Shown here: piece after piece, positions 1 to 6,800 of the stretch | Layout: each line of letters starts with the position of its first letter | Position numbering within the stretch: position 1 is the stretch's first letter | Assembly (NCBI GenBank): GCA_039819225.1 | Contig: JBCBSN010000207.1 | Location: forward strand, 1 to 8,273 | Direction: 5' to 3' | Source: Ulvibacterium sp039819225 | GTDB taxonomy: Bacteria > Bacteroidota > Bacteroidia > Flavobacteriales > Flavobacteriaceae | DNA length: 8,273 nucleotides | The notes under the pieces: generated by a model | What the model was told of the DNA's origin: nothing | Database searches by the model: none | What the model saw: the letters and a program-made list of their open reading frames with translations, nothing else | Position numbers and translations under genes: made by a program

Positions 1-476
1 GCCACCTTTTCTATTATATCCTTTATGGCCGTAATTTCCTTACTTTCCCCGACCATTTCATAATTCTTGCTTACCTTTTTCTTCAGGATTTTGTTCTCCA
101 CTACCAATTCCTTCCGGTCCAGGGCATTGCGAACAGTGGTCAAAAGCCTATTGAGATCCGGAGGTTTGGAAATATAGTCAAAGGCCCCTAAGCGCATAGT
201 ATTTACGGCCGTATCCAGATCGCCGTGCCCGGAAATCATGATAAATGGAATTTCCGGCTTTATCTTTCGAGCGGCCTCCAATACTTCTACCCCATCCATT
301 TTGGGCATCTTAATATCGCAAAGCACTAGATCGTAATCATTTTTCCGAATGGTCTCCAAGCCTTTAAGCCCGTCCTCGGCCTCCTCTAGTTGATAGGTGT
401 CGCTTTCCTCGGAAAGTATTTTTACCAAGACCCGCCTAATAGCGGACTCATCTTCGATAACCAGAATTTTTGACAT
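1..476 (-). CDS. NtrC-type sigma-54-dependent response regulator, N-terminal part (runs off left edge)
   Basis: This is the receiver half of a two-component regulator expected to activate sigma-54 promoters. The visible 158 residues start MSKILVIEDE and form a full receiver domain (about 3-115): acidic residues E8, D9 and E10, phospho-acceptor D54 in LCDIKMPKMDG, S82 in MISGHGD, and K104 in YISKPPD. A charged linker helix (about 118-138) leads to NYEMVGESKEI (139-149), the usual entry to the AAA+ ATPase domain of NtrC-family activators. The ATPase core and the DNA-binding domain lie outside the window, so sigma-54 dependence is inferred from the linker and family resemblance. The ATG at 476 directly precedes the first beta strand, with a weak AAGG six bases upstream. 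It lies 84 bases after the MscS gene on the same strand; no promoter or terminator is obvious in the gap, so read-through is possible. No cognate histidine kinase is in view. Confidence 0.9.
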   Translation of the reverse strand, partial: MSKILVIEDESAIRRVLVKILSEESDTYQLEEAEDGLKGLETIRKNDYDLVLCDIKMPKMDGVEVLEAARKIKPEIPFIMISGHGDLDTAVNTMRLGAFDYISKPPDLNRLLTTVRNALDRKELVVENKILKKKVSKNYEMVGESKEITAIKDIIEKV

Positions 477-560
477 GCCTTATGTTTAGATGTTTATATC
501 ATTTGAAACTCCCCGGGAACGCCATTTAAGAAACTCCACAAGAAATGTACCCGTCTTTGT

Positions 561-1487
561 CTATGCACCCTTGTTTGGCCCGGTCCCCTTTAGTTCTATC
601 GGCGTATCCTGATAAATATGGACATCGCGCTGCGGGAACGGAATACTAATACCCTGGTCCCGGAATTCCTTGTTGATCTTATAGCGCATTTCGCTCTTTA
701 TCCTGGGATCGCCAAAAACATCGTTGGTGAAAAAATAGAGGGAAAAAATGAGGGCCGATTCCCCAAAATCATCAAACAGAACAAATGGTTTTGGGTTGGT
801 AAGGGCCCCCTGCTGCGTACTGGCTACATTTTCCAAAATCCTGGTCACCAGATCCACATCGCTGCCATAGGCCACCCCAATAGTAACTTGCTCCCGGGTA
901 GTCCTGTGATTTTGGGTGTAATTGTAGACAATATCGCTGATAAACTTATGGTTGGGAATAATAATTACCTTATCGTCCCTGGTAATGGCACGAGTAGTCC
1001 TTAACTTGATCTCAAATACCTTTCCCACTTTTTCATCGACCTCTACAATATCCCCTATATGGATAGATTTGTCCAAAATAATAAAGACACCGGCAATTAC
1101 ATCCTGAAAGAGCTCCTGTAACGCCAATCCCAGGCCTACAAAAAGGGCGGCAGAGGCCGTAAGCACTATTGTGATATCTATGCCGGCCGCCTTCATGGTA
1201 ATAAGGATTACCGCCACATACACCAAATATTTGATAAACTTAAAAATACTGATGAACTTAAGCTTATCGTCCGATTCCATTTTTCGGGTAAACAGTTGGC
1301 GCAGTAGTTTTAGGGCAAAACTTGTGATCAAAAAAGCTGCCGTCAGCAACAGCAAAAGACCTATGGTGATGTCTATGCGTCTATCACCATGTCCTAAATG
1401 AAGGCCAATGTCCAAAAATTCCTCTATGGAAGTCCATATATCCTCCTTGACGACTTCCGTAACTTTGTCCGTCCGTTCTTGGATCAT
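561..1487 (-). CDS. MscS-family small-conductance mechanosensitive channel
   Basis: A predicted inner-membrane channel that opens under membrane tension and releases solutes on osmotic downshock. From the ATG at 1487 it has 308 residues, close to the 286 of E. coli MscS. Three hydrophobic segments are visible: about 40-62, 84-102 and 107-138. The third is the pore helix, with the Gly/Ala-rich stretch ASAALFVGLGLALQ followed by AGVFIILDKSIHIGDIVEV, which aligns well with E. coli MscS. The cytosolic beta domain follows (KVGKVFEIKLRTT, KVIIIPNHKF), then a mixed alpha/beta C-terminal domain. An in-frame GTG at 1505 would add six residues but overlaps the permease gene; the ATG, two bases after the permease stop TGA, is preferred. 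The tight spacing implies co-transcription and translational coupling with the ABC exporter genes upstream. The family call is secure; gating and ion preference cannot be read from the sequence. Confidence 0.93.
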   Translation of the reverse strand: MIQERTDKVTEVVKEDIWTSIEEFLDIGLHLGHGDRRIDITIGLLLLLTAAFLITSFALKLLRQLFTRKMESDDKLKFISIFKFIKYLVYVAVILITMKAAGIDITIVLTASAALFVGLGLALQELFQDVIAGVFIILDKSIHIGDIVEVDEKVGKVFEIKLRTTRAITRDDKVIIIPNHKFISDIVYNYTQNHRTTREQVTIGVAYGSDVDLVTRILENVASTQQGALTNPKPFVLFDDFGESALIFSLYFFTNDVFGDPRIKSEMRYKINKEFRDQGISIPFPQRDVHIYQDTPIELKGTGPNKGA

Positions 1488-1489
1488 AA

Positions 1490-2818
1490 TCAATATTTTA
1501 ACCACTTGTATAATTCCTTATATGTTGGTTTTTTGCCGTACATTAAAATACCGACCTTATAAATCTTTGCCGCCAACCAAACGATCCCGATAAAGGTAGC
1601 CACGAGTAAGATAAGCGAAGCCACTAATTCCCATACAGGCACCCCACCCTCACCTATCCCTCCGGGCAAGCGCATCAACATAACAATAGGAGATGTGAGG
1701 GGAAAAAGGGAGAAACCTACGGCAATTGGGCCATTTGGGTTGCTGAACACCGAAAAGAACCCAACATAAATGGCCAGCATCAATGGCAGAATTACGGGAA
1801 ATATGAACTGTTGTGTATCCGTTTCATTGTCCACCGCCGCACCTATGGCCGCATAAATGGAACTATAGATCAAATAGCCCAATATAAAGTAGAGGATAAA
1901 AAAAGCAATAAGCATAAACCAGGGTATTTGCACAAGTTCCAAAAAATAAAGCTGCATGCTCTCATCCACCGGAGAAATTGGGGATGCCATTCCAGGCGTC
2001 AATTGTGCACTTTGGCTTAGCCCCGTCATATCCATACCCAGGAACGAGAATACCACAACCATCAATATGGACGCCGAAACGATCCATATGGCAAATTGGG
2101 TGACGCCTGCCAAAGAGGTCCCGATAATTTTTCCCATCATTAATTGAAAAGGTTTTACCGAAGAGATGATCACCTCAATGATCCTGCTCGTTTTCTCTTC
2201 TATAACACTGCGCATTACAAACCCTCCATAGATAATGATGAACATCATGATAAGATACCCAAAACCTCCTCCAATAAAAGCTTTTACCTCGTTGATTCCC
2301 TTAAGGTTATGCTGTCCCGAAAAGGTGGCCGTCCTTATTTGAAACCGGTTCTCTACTTTAGCGAATTCTTCCGCGGATACGCCAATATCCAGGAGTCGCT
2401 GTTGAAACAGTCGATTCTGAAATGTATTTTCCAGTTTGTCCAAGACCGGGGTAAGTGGGGCATCCTTTGTGTAAAAGAATGCTTTTTGGGATATCATTTC
2501 CAAATTGGGGCCGTCCGGAATGTGTAGAAGCCCATAATATCCCATATTCACCGTAGAATCCTTGGCTTCTTCCAGGGACAGATCCTTGAACTGTACATAG
2601 GAGGTGCTTGGGGTGGCTACAAATTCATTAGAGAAATAATCACTCTGGTTGAATACCCCGATCACTCTTTTTTCATTGTCGTTCAACTTGGTCAAATAAG
2701 CAATCAATACTACCATTCCCACCATTAGGATCGGACTCAAAAAAGTCATGATAACAAAGGATTTGTTCCGCACTTTGGCCAGATATTCCCTTCTTATGAT
2801 CAACGCTAACTTACTCAT
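1490..2818 (-). CDS. ABC-2 type exporter permease, NatB-like
   Basis: Membrane subunit of an ABC-2 family exporter, 442 residues from the ATG at 2818. Near the N-terminus is a cytosolic helix (LALIIRREYLAKVRNKSF) and a first membrane segment (about 21-43). A soluble, probably periplasmic domain of about 135 residues follows. A cluster of hydrophobic segments then runs from about 183 to the C-terminus, with the motif EEKTSRIIEVIISSVKP after the second segment, typical of NatB/YhaP-type permeases. NatB in Bacillus subtilis takes part in sodium export, but relatives move other substrates, so the cargo here is unknown. The gene overlaps the ATPase gene by 8 bases (ATGAGTAA holds this start and that stop), a clear sign of translational coupling. 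An in-frame TTG at 2836 would add six residues (MKARIC) inside the ATPase gene and is less likely. Confidence 0.9.
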   Translation of the reverse strand: MSKLALIIRREYLAKVRNKSFVIMTFLSPILMVGMVVLIAYLTKLNDNEKRVIGVFNQSDYFSNEFVATPSTSYVQFKDLSLEEAKDSTVNMGYYGLLHIPDGPNLEMISQKAFFYTKDAPLTPVLDKLENTFQNRLFQQRLLDIGVSAEEFAKVENRFQIRTATFSGQHNLKGINEVKAFIGGGFGYLIMMFIIIYGGFVMRSVIEEKTSRIIEVIISSVKPFQLMMGKIIGTSLAGVTQFAIWIVSASILMVVVFSFLGMDMTGLSQSAQLTPGMASPISPVDESMQLYFLELVQIPWFMLIAFFILYFILGYLIYSSIYAAIGAAVDNETDTQQFIFPVILPLMLAIYVGFFSVFSNPNGPIAVGFSLFPLTSPIVMLMRLPGGIGEGGVPVWELVASLILLVATFIGIVWLAAKIYKVGILMYGKKPTYKELYKWLKY

Positions 2819-3746
2819 GCAAATCCTTGCTTTCAACAGTTTTTATGAATATCTGGTTGGCAGTCGGAACGGTCTCCACAAAACGGGTTACATTGGCCCT
2901 TTCCGAAATATAACCTAAGATATCCCGTGAGCTCCCCGTAGGCAACTGTACTGTAAAATCCAGGGAACCCTCTCCGGAATCATAGGAAGAGGAAGCTATT
3001 TGGAACTTTGAGGCCAATTCGGCCAAAAGCGGTTCTGCATTGGCTCCCTCCAGGGAAACATTAAAAATGTTACTCTTGTAGGCCTTTTTAATATCGGATA
3101 GCTTACCGTCTAAAATTTTTTCCGAATTGTGCAACAAAGCAATATACTCGCAAAGTTCCTCCACAGATTCCATTCTATGGGTAGAAAAAATGATGGAGGT
3201 GCCCTCCTCTCTGAGTTTTAGGATTTCATCCTTTATGATATTGGCGTTTATGGGATCAAAACCGCTAAAAGGTTCATCAAAGATCAAAAGCTTGGGCTTG
3301 TGCAATACCGTGACTATAAACTGAATCTTCTGGGCCATTCCCTTGGAGAGTTCCTGAATCTTTTTGTGCCACCAACCTTCAATACCCAAACGTTCAAACC
3401 AATACATGAGACGTTTTTTGGCCTCGCCTTTTGACAATCCTTTTAGTTGTGCGAGGTAAAGCGCCTGTTCCCCTACCTTCATGCTCTTGTATAGGCCCCT
3501 TTCCTCTGGCAAATATCCTATTTGAGCAATGTGATAAGGAGCCAACGGCTCCCCATCTAACAAGACCTCACCTTGATCTGGAAAAGCTATCTGATTAATA
3601 ATTCGTATCAAAGTGGTCTTCCCGGCCCCATTGGGACCCAAAAGGCCGTAGATACTATTTCTGGGGATTTCTAGGGATACTTTATTTAATGCAGTATGCG
3701 CTCCAAATCGCTTGGTAACCTCTTTAGTGACCAAAATGTTGTTCAT
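2811..3746 (-). CDS. ABC transporter ATP-binding subunit, NatA-like
   Basis: Cytosolic ATPase that drives the neighbouring permease. The 311 residues hold a complete nucleotide-binding domain in the first ~220: Walker A GPNGAGKT (37-44), signature LSKGMAQ (133-139), Walker B LLIFDE (153-158), D-loop SGFDP (161-165) and H-loop histidine 190 in FSTHR. The Q-loop position, in IGYLPEERGLY, appears to carry Glu81 rather than Gln; to my knowledge the YLPEERGLY form is common in the NatA/YhaQ group. Residues ~220-311 form a C-terminal domain of the kind seen in this group (DUF4162-like), of unknown role. The ATG at 3746 gives the usual N-terminus, with the family pattern VTKRFG at 10-15. It is the first gene of the set ATPase, permease, MscS channel and perhaps response regulator. 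It lies 260 bases after dnaJ, behind a strong terminator, so it should have its own promoter. Confidence 0.92.
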   Translation of the reverse strand: MNNILVTKEVTKRFGAHTALNKVSLEIPRNSIYGLLGPNGAGKTTLIRIINQIAFPDQGEVLLDGEPLAPYHIAQIGYLPEERGLYKSMKVGEQALYLAQLKGLSKGEAKKRLMYWFERLGIEGWWHKKIQELSKGMAQKIQFIVTVLHKPKLLIFDEPFSGFDPINANIIKDEILKLREEGTSIIFSTHRMESVEELCEYIALLHNSEKILDGKLSDIKKAYKSNIFNVSLEGANAEPLLAELASKFQIASSSYDSGEGSLDFTVQLPTGSSRDILGYISERANVTRFVETVPTANQIFIKTVESKDLHE

Positions 3747-3760
3747 GCAAGCAATTTTGT

Positions 3761-3768
3761 CAAAGATA
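3761..3768 (-). promoter_or_regulatory. Candidate -7 box (TATCTTTG) upstream of the ABC exporter genes
   Basis: Read on the minus strand, TATCTTTG matches the Bacteroidota -7 consensus TAnnTTTG. It ends 14 bases before the ATPase start codon at 3746, so the leader would be under about 10 nt. No convincing TTTG was found 17-23 bases further upstream, so this rests on the -7 match and position alone. It lies between the dnaJ terminator and the first exporter gene, where a promoter is expected. Confidence 0.4.
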
Positions 3769-3856
3769 TTGATTTGCTTTAAAACCTGCCGTGTTCGCCC
3801 TCTTTTTATACCTACTTACCAAGGCCCTATACATCGCAAAAGAAACCGAATCTTCC

Positions 3857-3894
3857 AAAAAACAAAACCCACCCTTAAAGAGATTAAGGATGGG
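3857..3894 (-). terminator. Intrinsic terminator of the grpE-dnaJ operon
   Basis: On the minus strand the arms CCCATCCTTAA and TTAAGGGTGGG form an 11-bp stem (ten Watson-Crick pairs and one U-G pair) around the 5-base loop TCTCT. The stem is followed at once by TTTTGTTTTTT. This is a textbook rho-independent terminator for minus-strand transcription. It starts 112 bases after the dnaJ stop codon. On the plus strand the stem is followed by A residues, so it should work in one direction only. Confidence 0.85.
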
Positions 3895-3940
3895 AAAAAA
3901 ATTGCTATGAAAAAGAAAATTAATATTGGTTTCCCAATAT
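3857..3940 (-). ncRNA. Possible ~84-nt small RNA or stable dnaJ 3' end fragment
   Basis: A promoter-like pair at 3974-3946 would start transcription near 3940. The transcript would open with a 7-bp hairpin (ATATTGG arm at 3929-3923, CCAATAT arm at 3940-3934, 4-base loop), run through a U-rich single-stranded linker and end in the strong terminator at 3894-3857. Promoter, 5' hairpin, U-rich middle and terminator is the arrangement of a small RNA gene. The region is very AT-rich, so chance is a serious alternative; the 5' hairpin may simply belong to the dnaJ 3' untranslated region. No known RNA family is recognised. Confidence 0.25.
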
Positions 3941-3945
3941 CAAAT

Positions 3946-3974
3946 CAAATATACGGTTTTTATTTAAAAACAAA
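3946..3974 (-). promoter_or_regulatory. Candidate promoter within the dnaJ 3' region
   Basis: On the minus strand TTTG (3974-3971) is followed after 17 bases by TATATTTG (3953-3946), which fits the Bacteroidota pattern TTG, 17-23 bases, TAnnTTTG. Transcription would start near 3940 and meet the terminator at 3894-3857 before reaching the ABC ATPase gene. The spacer contains a perfect AT palindrome (GTTTTT and AAAAAC arms at 3956-3961 and 3966-3971). AT-richness makes a chance match plausible. Confidence 0.3.
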
Positions 3975-4006
3975 ATATAAATCGGCCAAGAGAATACCTT
4001 TTTTGT

Positions 4007-5125
4007 TTAAGAGAACATATCCTTTACTTTCTCAAAAAAGGATTTATCCGATTTTTCAGGTCTAGGTTCAAAATTATCGTTGCCCTGCATGCGTTCAAAA
4101 AACTCCCTTTGCTCCTTGGTAAGTTCCTTGGGTGTCCAAACATTGATATGGACCAAAAGGTCTCCACTGCCATATCCATTGATACTAGTAATCCCTTTAC
4201 CCCGTAAGCGCAGTATTTTTCCAGATTGTATCCCGGGCTCCAGTTTTATTCTCACCTTGCCGCCCACGGCATCAATTTCCTTTGAAGTGCCCAAAACCGC
4301 TTCGGAAAAGCTAACGTAAAGGTCATAATGAAGATTGTCTCCTTCCCGCTTCAAGGTGCTATGGTCTTCAGTCTCAATGGCCACCAACAAATCCCCGGGG
4401 ATGCCATTTCCAGGGGCTTCATTTCCTTTTCCCGTTACCTTTAACTGCATGCCTTCCTCTACACCCGCGGGAATCTTTATGGATACCGTTTCCTCCTGCA
4501 TCCTCAATCCTTGGGAATCGGCGTCGCTGGGCCTTTTATCCAGAATCTGACCGCTACCGCCACAAGTAGGACAGGTCGTGGAGGTCTGCATCCGGCCCAA
4601 TATGGTATTTGCAATTTTGGTGACCTGGCCAGTACCATTGCACGTACCACAGGTTTTATAGGTAACACCGTCCGCCTGTATCTTTCTGCGGACCTTTACT
4701 TTTTTTTCTACACCATGGGCCACCTCTTCCAGGTTAAGTTTGACCCTTATCCGAAGATTACTCCCCTTCACCCGGCGCTGACCACCGCCAAATCCACCAA
4801 AACCACTGAAGCCACCGCCGCCAAAGGCACTACCAAAAATATCCCCGAACTGGCTGAAGATGTCCTCCATATTCATACCGCCGCCACCAAAACCACCGGC
4901 TCCCTCAAAAGCCGCATGACCAAATTGGTCATAACGGGCTTTTTTGTCCGGATTGCTCAAGACCTCATAGGCCTCCGCCGATTTTTTAAACATTTCTTCC
5001 GCCTTGGCATCACCCGGATTCTTGTCCGGATGGTATTGTAATGCCTTTTTCCTGTAGGCCTTCTTTATTTCGGCAGCGGATGCGTTCTTGCCCAGTCCGA
5101 GTATATCGTAATAGTCTTCCTTCAT
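4007..5125 (-). CDS. dnaJ: Chaperone protein DnaJ (Hsp40) with a reduced zinc domain
   Basis: Co-chaperone that delivers unfolded proteins to DnaK and stimulates its ATPase, 372 residues. Order: J domain (about 4-68) with the HPD motif at 32-34; Gly/Phe-rich linker (about 73-115); client-binding domain with an inserted zinc domain; second C-terminal beta domain (about 250-340); and a charged tail ending KSFFEKVKDMFS. The zinc insert holds only two CxxCxGxG motifs, CGTCNGTG (159-166) and CPTCGGSG (185-192), where E. coli DnaJ has four. By spacing they match the second and third motifs, so one zinc site should remain and the outer one is gone; I believe this is usual in Flavobacteriia. CbpA-type proteins have no such cysteines, and the gene follows grpE, so DnaJ is the right name. 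The start lies 6 bases after the grpE stop, giving a two-gene operon; dnaK is not in view. Confidence 0.97.
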   Translation of the reverse strand: MKEDYYDILGLGKNASAAEIKKAYRKKALQYHPDKNPGDAKAEEMFKKSAEAYEVLSNPDKKARYDQFGHAAFEGAGGFGGGGMNMEDIFSQFGDIFGSAFGGGGFSGFGGFGGGQRRVKGSNLRIRVKLNLEEVAHGVEKKVKVRRKIQADGVTYKTCGTCNGTGQVTKIANTILGRMQTSTTCPTCGGSGQILDKRPSDADSQGLRMQEETVSIKIPAGVEEGMQLKVTGKGNEAPGNGIPGDLLVAIETEDHSTLKREGDNLHYDLYVSFSEAVLGTSKEIDAVGGKVRIKLEPGIQSGKILRLRGKGITSINGYGSGDLLVHINVWTPKELTKEQREFFERMQGNDNFEPRPEKSDKSFFEKVKDMFS

Positions 5126-5131
5126 GCCGAT

Positions 5132-5689
5132 TTAGTTTCCGTACACCACCTTGGGATGACGGATTATCCGATCTCCGAGCTTGTACCCTTTTTCCACCAC
5201 GTCCATTATTTTGCCCTTCAATTTTTTGTTTGGGGCAGGCAACTGGGTAATGGCATCATGTACTTCCGCATCAAATGTATCTCCTTGGCTCACCTCGATT
5301 TGTTCCAGGCCTTTGGATTTTAGGGTCTCCTTTAGCTTAGTGCCGATCAGCTCCACTCCCTTGAACATTTCCGTATCCTCGGATTTGGCCAATTCTTTCA
5401 GGGCCCGGTCAAAATCGTCTAAAACGGGCAATAGGGAAACCATAACTTCTTGCCCCGCGGTCTTAAAAAGATCCATCCTTTCCTTGGAGGTACGTCTTTT
5501 ATAATTCTCGAATTCCGCAAAGAGGCGTAAAAACTTGTCCTTTTCCTTGGCCAGATCTTCCCGGAGCTGTTCCTCTTCTGAAACAACTTCCTCCGGTTGA
5601 CCGTTTTCCTGGGATTTATTCTCGGGGGAAGATTCCTTTTCTTTGGAAATGACATCGTCTATCTCTTCGACCTTATTTTTCTTACTCAT
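5132..5689 (-). CDS. grpE: Nucleotide exchange factor GrpE
   Basis: Homodimeric cytosolic factor that releases ADP from DnaK and so resets the chaperone cycle. The 185 residues are near the usual length (E. coli 197). The first ~35 are acidic and low in complexity, then a long helix (about 36-80, EEEQLREDLAKEKDKFLRLF, then AEFENYKRRTSKER) gives the coiled-coil dimerisation stalk. After it come LLPVLDDFDRAL and the C-terminal beta domain, which ends in the GrpE signature at 161-184 (IMDVVEKGYKLGDRIIRHPKV, then VYG). The ATG at 5689 lies about 34 nt downstream of the predicted transcription start. It leads the operon with dnaJ 6 bases behind. The upstream region has no CIRCE element (the HrcA operator of many heat-shock operons), so regulation must be by another route. 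Confidence 0.97.
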   Translation of the reverse strand: MSKKNKVEEIDDVISKEKESSPENKSQENGQPEEVVSEEEQLREDLAKEKDKFLRLFAEFENYKRRTSKERMDLFKTAGQEVMVSLLPVLDDFDRALKELAKSEDTEMFKGVELIGTKLKETLKSKGLEQIEVSQGDTFDAEVHDAITQLPAPNKKLKGKIMDVVEKGYKLGDRIIRHPKVVYGN

Positions 5690-5728
5690 CTGGTTTTAAG
5701 GTTTTTTTTAACGTCTTTTTAAAAGTCG

Positions 5729-5761
5729 CAAAAGTACTGCCATTTCTTTAAAAATGTCAAA
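5729..5761 (-). promoter_or_regulatory. grpE-dnaJ promoter (Bacteroidota -33/-7 type)
   Basis: On the minus strand TTTG (5761-5758) is followed after exactly 21 bases by TACTTTTG (5736-5729), a full match to the -7 consensus TAnnTTTG at a spacing accepted for Bacteroidota primary-sigma promoters. Transcription would start near 5723 and leave a leader of about 34 nt before the grpE ATG. The same bases also resemble a sigma-54 -24/-12 element: TGGCAGTACTTTTGC at 5742-5728 has GG, ten bases, then GC. Confidence 0.75.
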
Positions 5762-5767
5762 ATGTCA
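5752..5767 (-). repeat. Tandem 8-base repeat (TGACATTT twice) at the grpE promoter
   Basis: On the minus strand TGACATTT occurs twice head to tail (5767-5760 and 5759-5752), covering the -33 element. A perfect short tandem on a promoter can be a regulator binding site, but the unit is AT-rich and short, and no known operator is recognised. Confidence 0.3.
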
Positions 5768-5836
5768 TCATAAAAAAGATAGCATTCGCCAAGGATGGAA
5801 GAAATCCAATATGTTATGCGCGCAGGTTAGGTTCTA

Positions 5837-6796
5837 CTAGGAGAGAGATTCTTTTTGAATAAGGGTTTCTGCAGATTCCTTCGGTTCGCCGATGTAGATG
5901 TGCTCCAAGGTTTTGCATATGTTCCTGAAGTTGAAGATAAAACCTTCTTCCTCTATCCTTTTTGAGCTTACCCTTTGGCTGGCAAACAAAAGATAAGCCA
6001 TTTCACCTAGTATAAACGTCATTACGAATTTTGGTATATTTGGCAGGAATAGGGGACGGTTCAGAACTTTGGCGATCTCCTTTATTAATTTGGTATTGGT
6101 AACCGGATTTGGACCTACACCATTATACGTGCCTTTAAGACCATTTTCCGTGACAAAAATGAACATTCTTGCCAAGTCCGAAATGTGTATCCAAGATTGC
6201 CATTGCTGCCCAGAGCCAAAACCGGCCCCCATATAATTTCGTATGGGCTTGGCCATCTCCGGCAAGGCTCCCCCCTTAGCAGACATCACCAGACCAATAC
6301 GAATTTTGGCGACCGGGAAGTTAAAGGGCTTAAAGGCATCTATCTCTTTTTCCCATTCTTGGACCACATTGCCCAGAAAACTTTGGTCCACGTTAGTCTC
6401 ATCCTCTATATAGTACTCTGTAAGGGAGCTGGGATATATGCCAATTGCAGAGGCAGAAACAAAAGATTTAATAGGGCTTGTATCTATTTTCCCAAGGGCG
6501 GTATGTAACGCACGTAGGGAATTGACACGGCTAGATAGGATTTCCTTTTTATACACCGGAGTCCATCTTTTGGATATGCTGGCACCCGCTAAATTTATTA
6601 TTGCCCGTACCCCTGAAAAACAATCCAGGTTTATTTCCCCATTATCCGGATTCCAATAAAACCCATGGAGATTATCCGATGAAGTGATTTTCTCCCTTCG
6701 GGTGGTCAGGTAATTCACGGTAAATCCTCGGGCATGGCAAAGACGCACAATTTCCCTTCCAACAAGTCCTGTAGCACCAGTTATCAAAATCCGCAT
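5837..6796 (-). CDS. TIGR01777-family epimerase/SDR (YfcH-like)
   Basis: Member of the atypical extended short-chain dehydrogenase/reductase group (SDR39U1/YfcH type), whose substrate is unknown. From the ATG at 6796 it has 319 residues, near the usual ~300. It starts with a Rossmann nucleotide-binding motif, MRILITGATGLVG (glycines 7, 10 and 13). Then come NLAGASISKRWT (68-79), SASAIGIYP (114-122), a WEKE segment, the RIGLVMSAKGGALP block, WIHISDLA, and a C-terminal DUF1731-like region (RPLFLPNIPKFVMTFILGE, later SSKRIEEEGF). The YxxxK pair of classical SDRs is absent from its usual place, replaced by FLGNVVQEWE, as is typical of this family. A TTG at 6820 would add eight residues that lie over the promoter box, so the ATG is preferred. 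It appears to be a single gene; 147 bases separate its end from grpE, and no terminator is clear there. Confidence 0.92.
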   Translation of the reverse strand: MRILITGATGLVGREIVRLCHARGFTVNYLTTRREKITSSDNLHGFYWNPDNGEINLDCFSGVRAIINLAGASISKRWTPVYKKEILSSRVNSLRALHTALGKIDTSPIKSFVSASAIGIYPSSLTEYYIEDETNVDQSFLGNVVQEWEKEIDAFKPFNFPVAKIRIGLVMSAKGGALPEMAKPIRNYMGAGFGSGQQWQSWIHISDLARMFIFVTENGLKGTYNGVGPNPVTNTKLIKEIAKVLNRPLFLPNIPKFVMTFILGEMAYLLFASQRVSSKRIEEEGFIFNFRNICKTLEHIYIGEPKESAETLIQKESLS

Positions 6797-6800
6797 AATG

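Noticed and set aside
618..1004. A 128-codon plus-strand open frame opposite the MscS gene
   Set aside because: Lies entirely within a clear MscS-family gene on the other strand and has no family features or promoter.
1488..1505. GTG at 1505 as the MscS start
   Set aside because: It would overlap the end of the permease gene and adds only six non-conserved residues; the ATG two bases after the permease stop fits better.
2144..2527. A 127-codon plus-strand open frame opposite the permease gene
   Set aside because: Shadow of the periplasmic domain of the permease; no domain recognisable and no initiation signals.
2819..2836. TTG at 2836 as the permease start
   Set aside because: The ATG at 2818, overlapping the ATPase stop, gives the usual N-terminus; the six extra residues have no support.
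4770..4910. Short GCC/ACC-rich repeats resembling a DNA repeat element
   Set aside because: These are the codons of the Gly/Phe-rich linker of DnaJ read on the opposite strand, an ordinary protein feature.
4511..5041. A 176-codon plus-strand open frame opposite dnaJ
   Set aside because: It mirrors the J domain and the Gly/Phe-rich coding strand, has no recognisable domain, and its composition (Thr/Ala/Lys runs) is what the reverse of Gly/Phe codons gives.
5690..5836. A CIRCE (HrcA) operator upstream of grpE
   Set aside because: Looked for the TTAGCACTC and GAGTGCTAA arms in the intergenic region and found neither.
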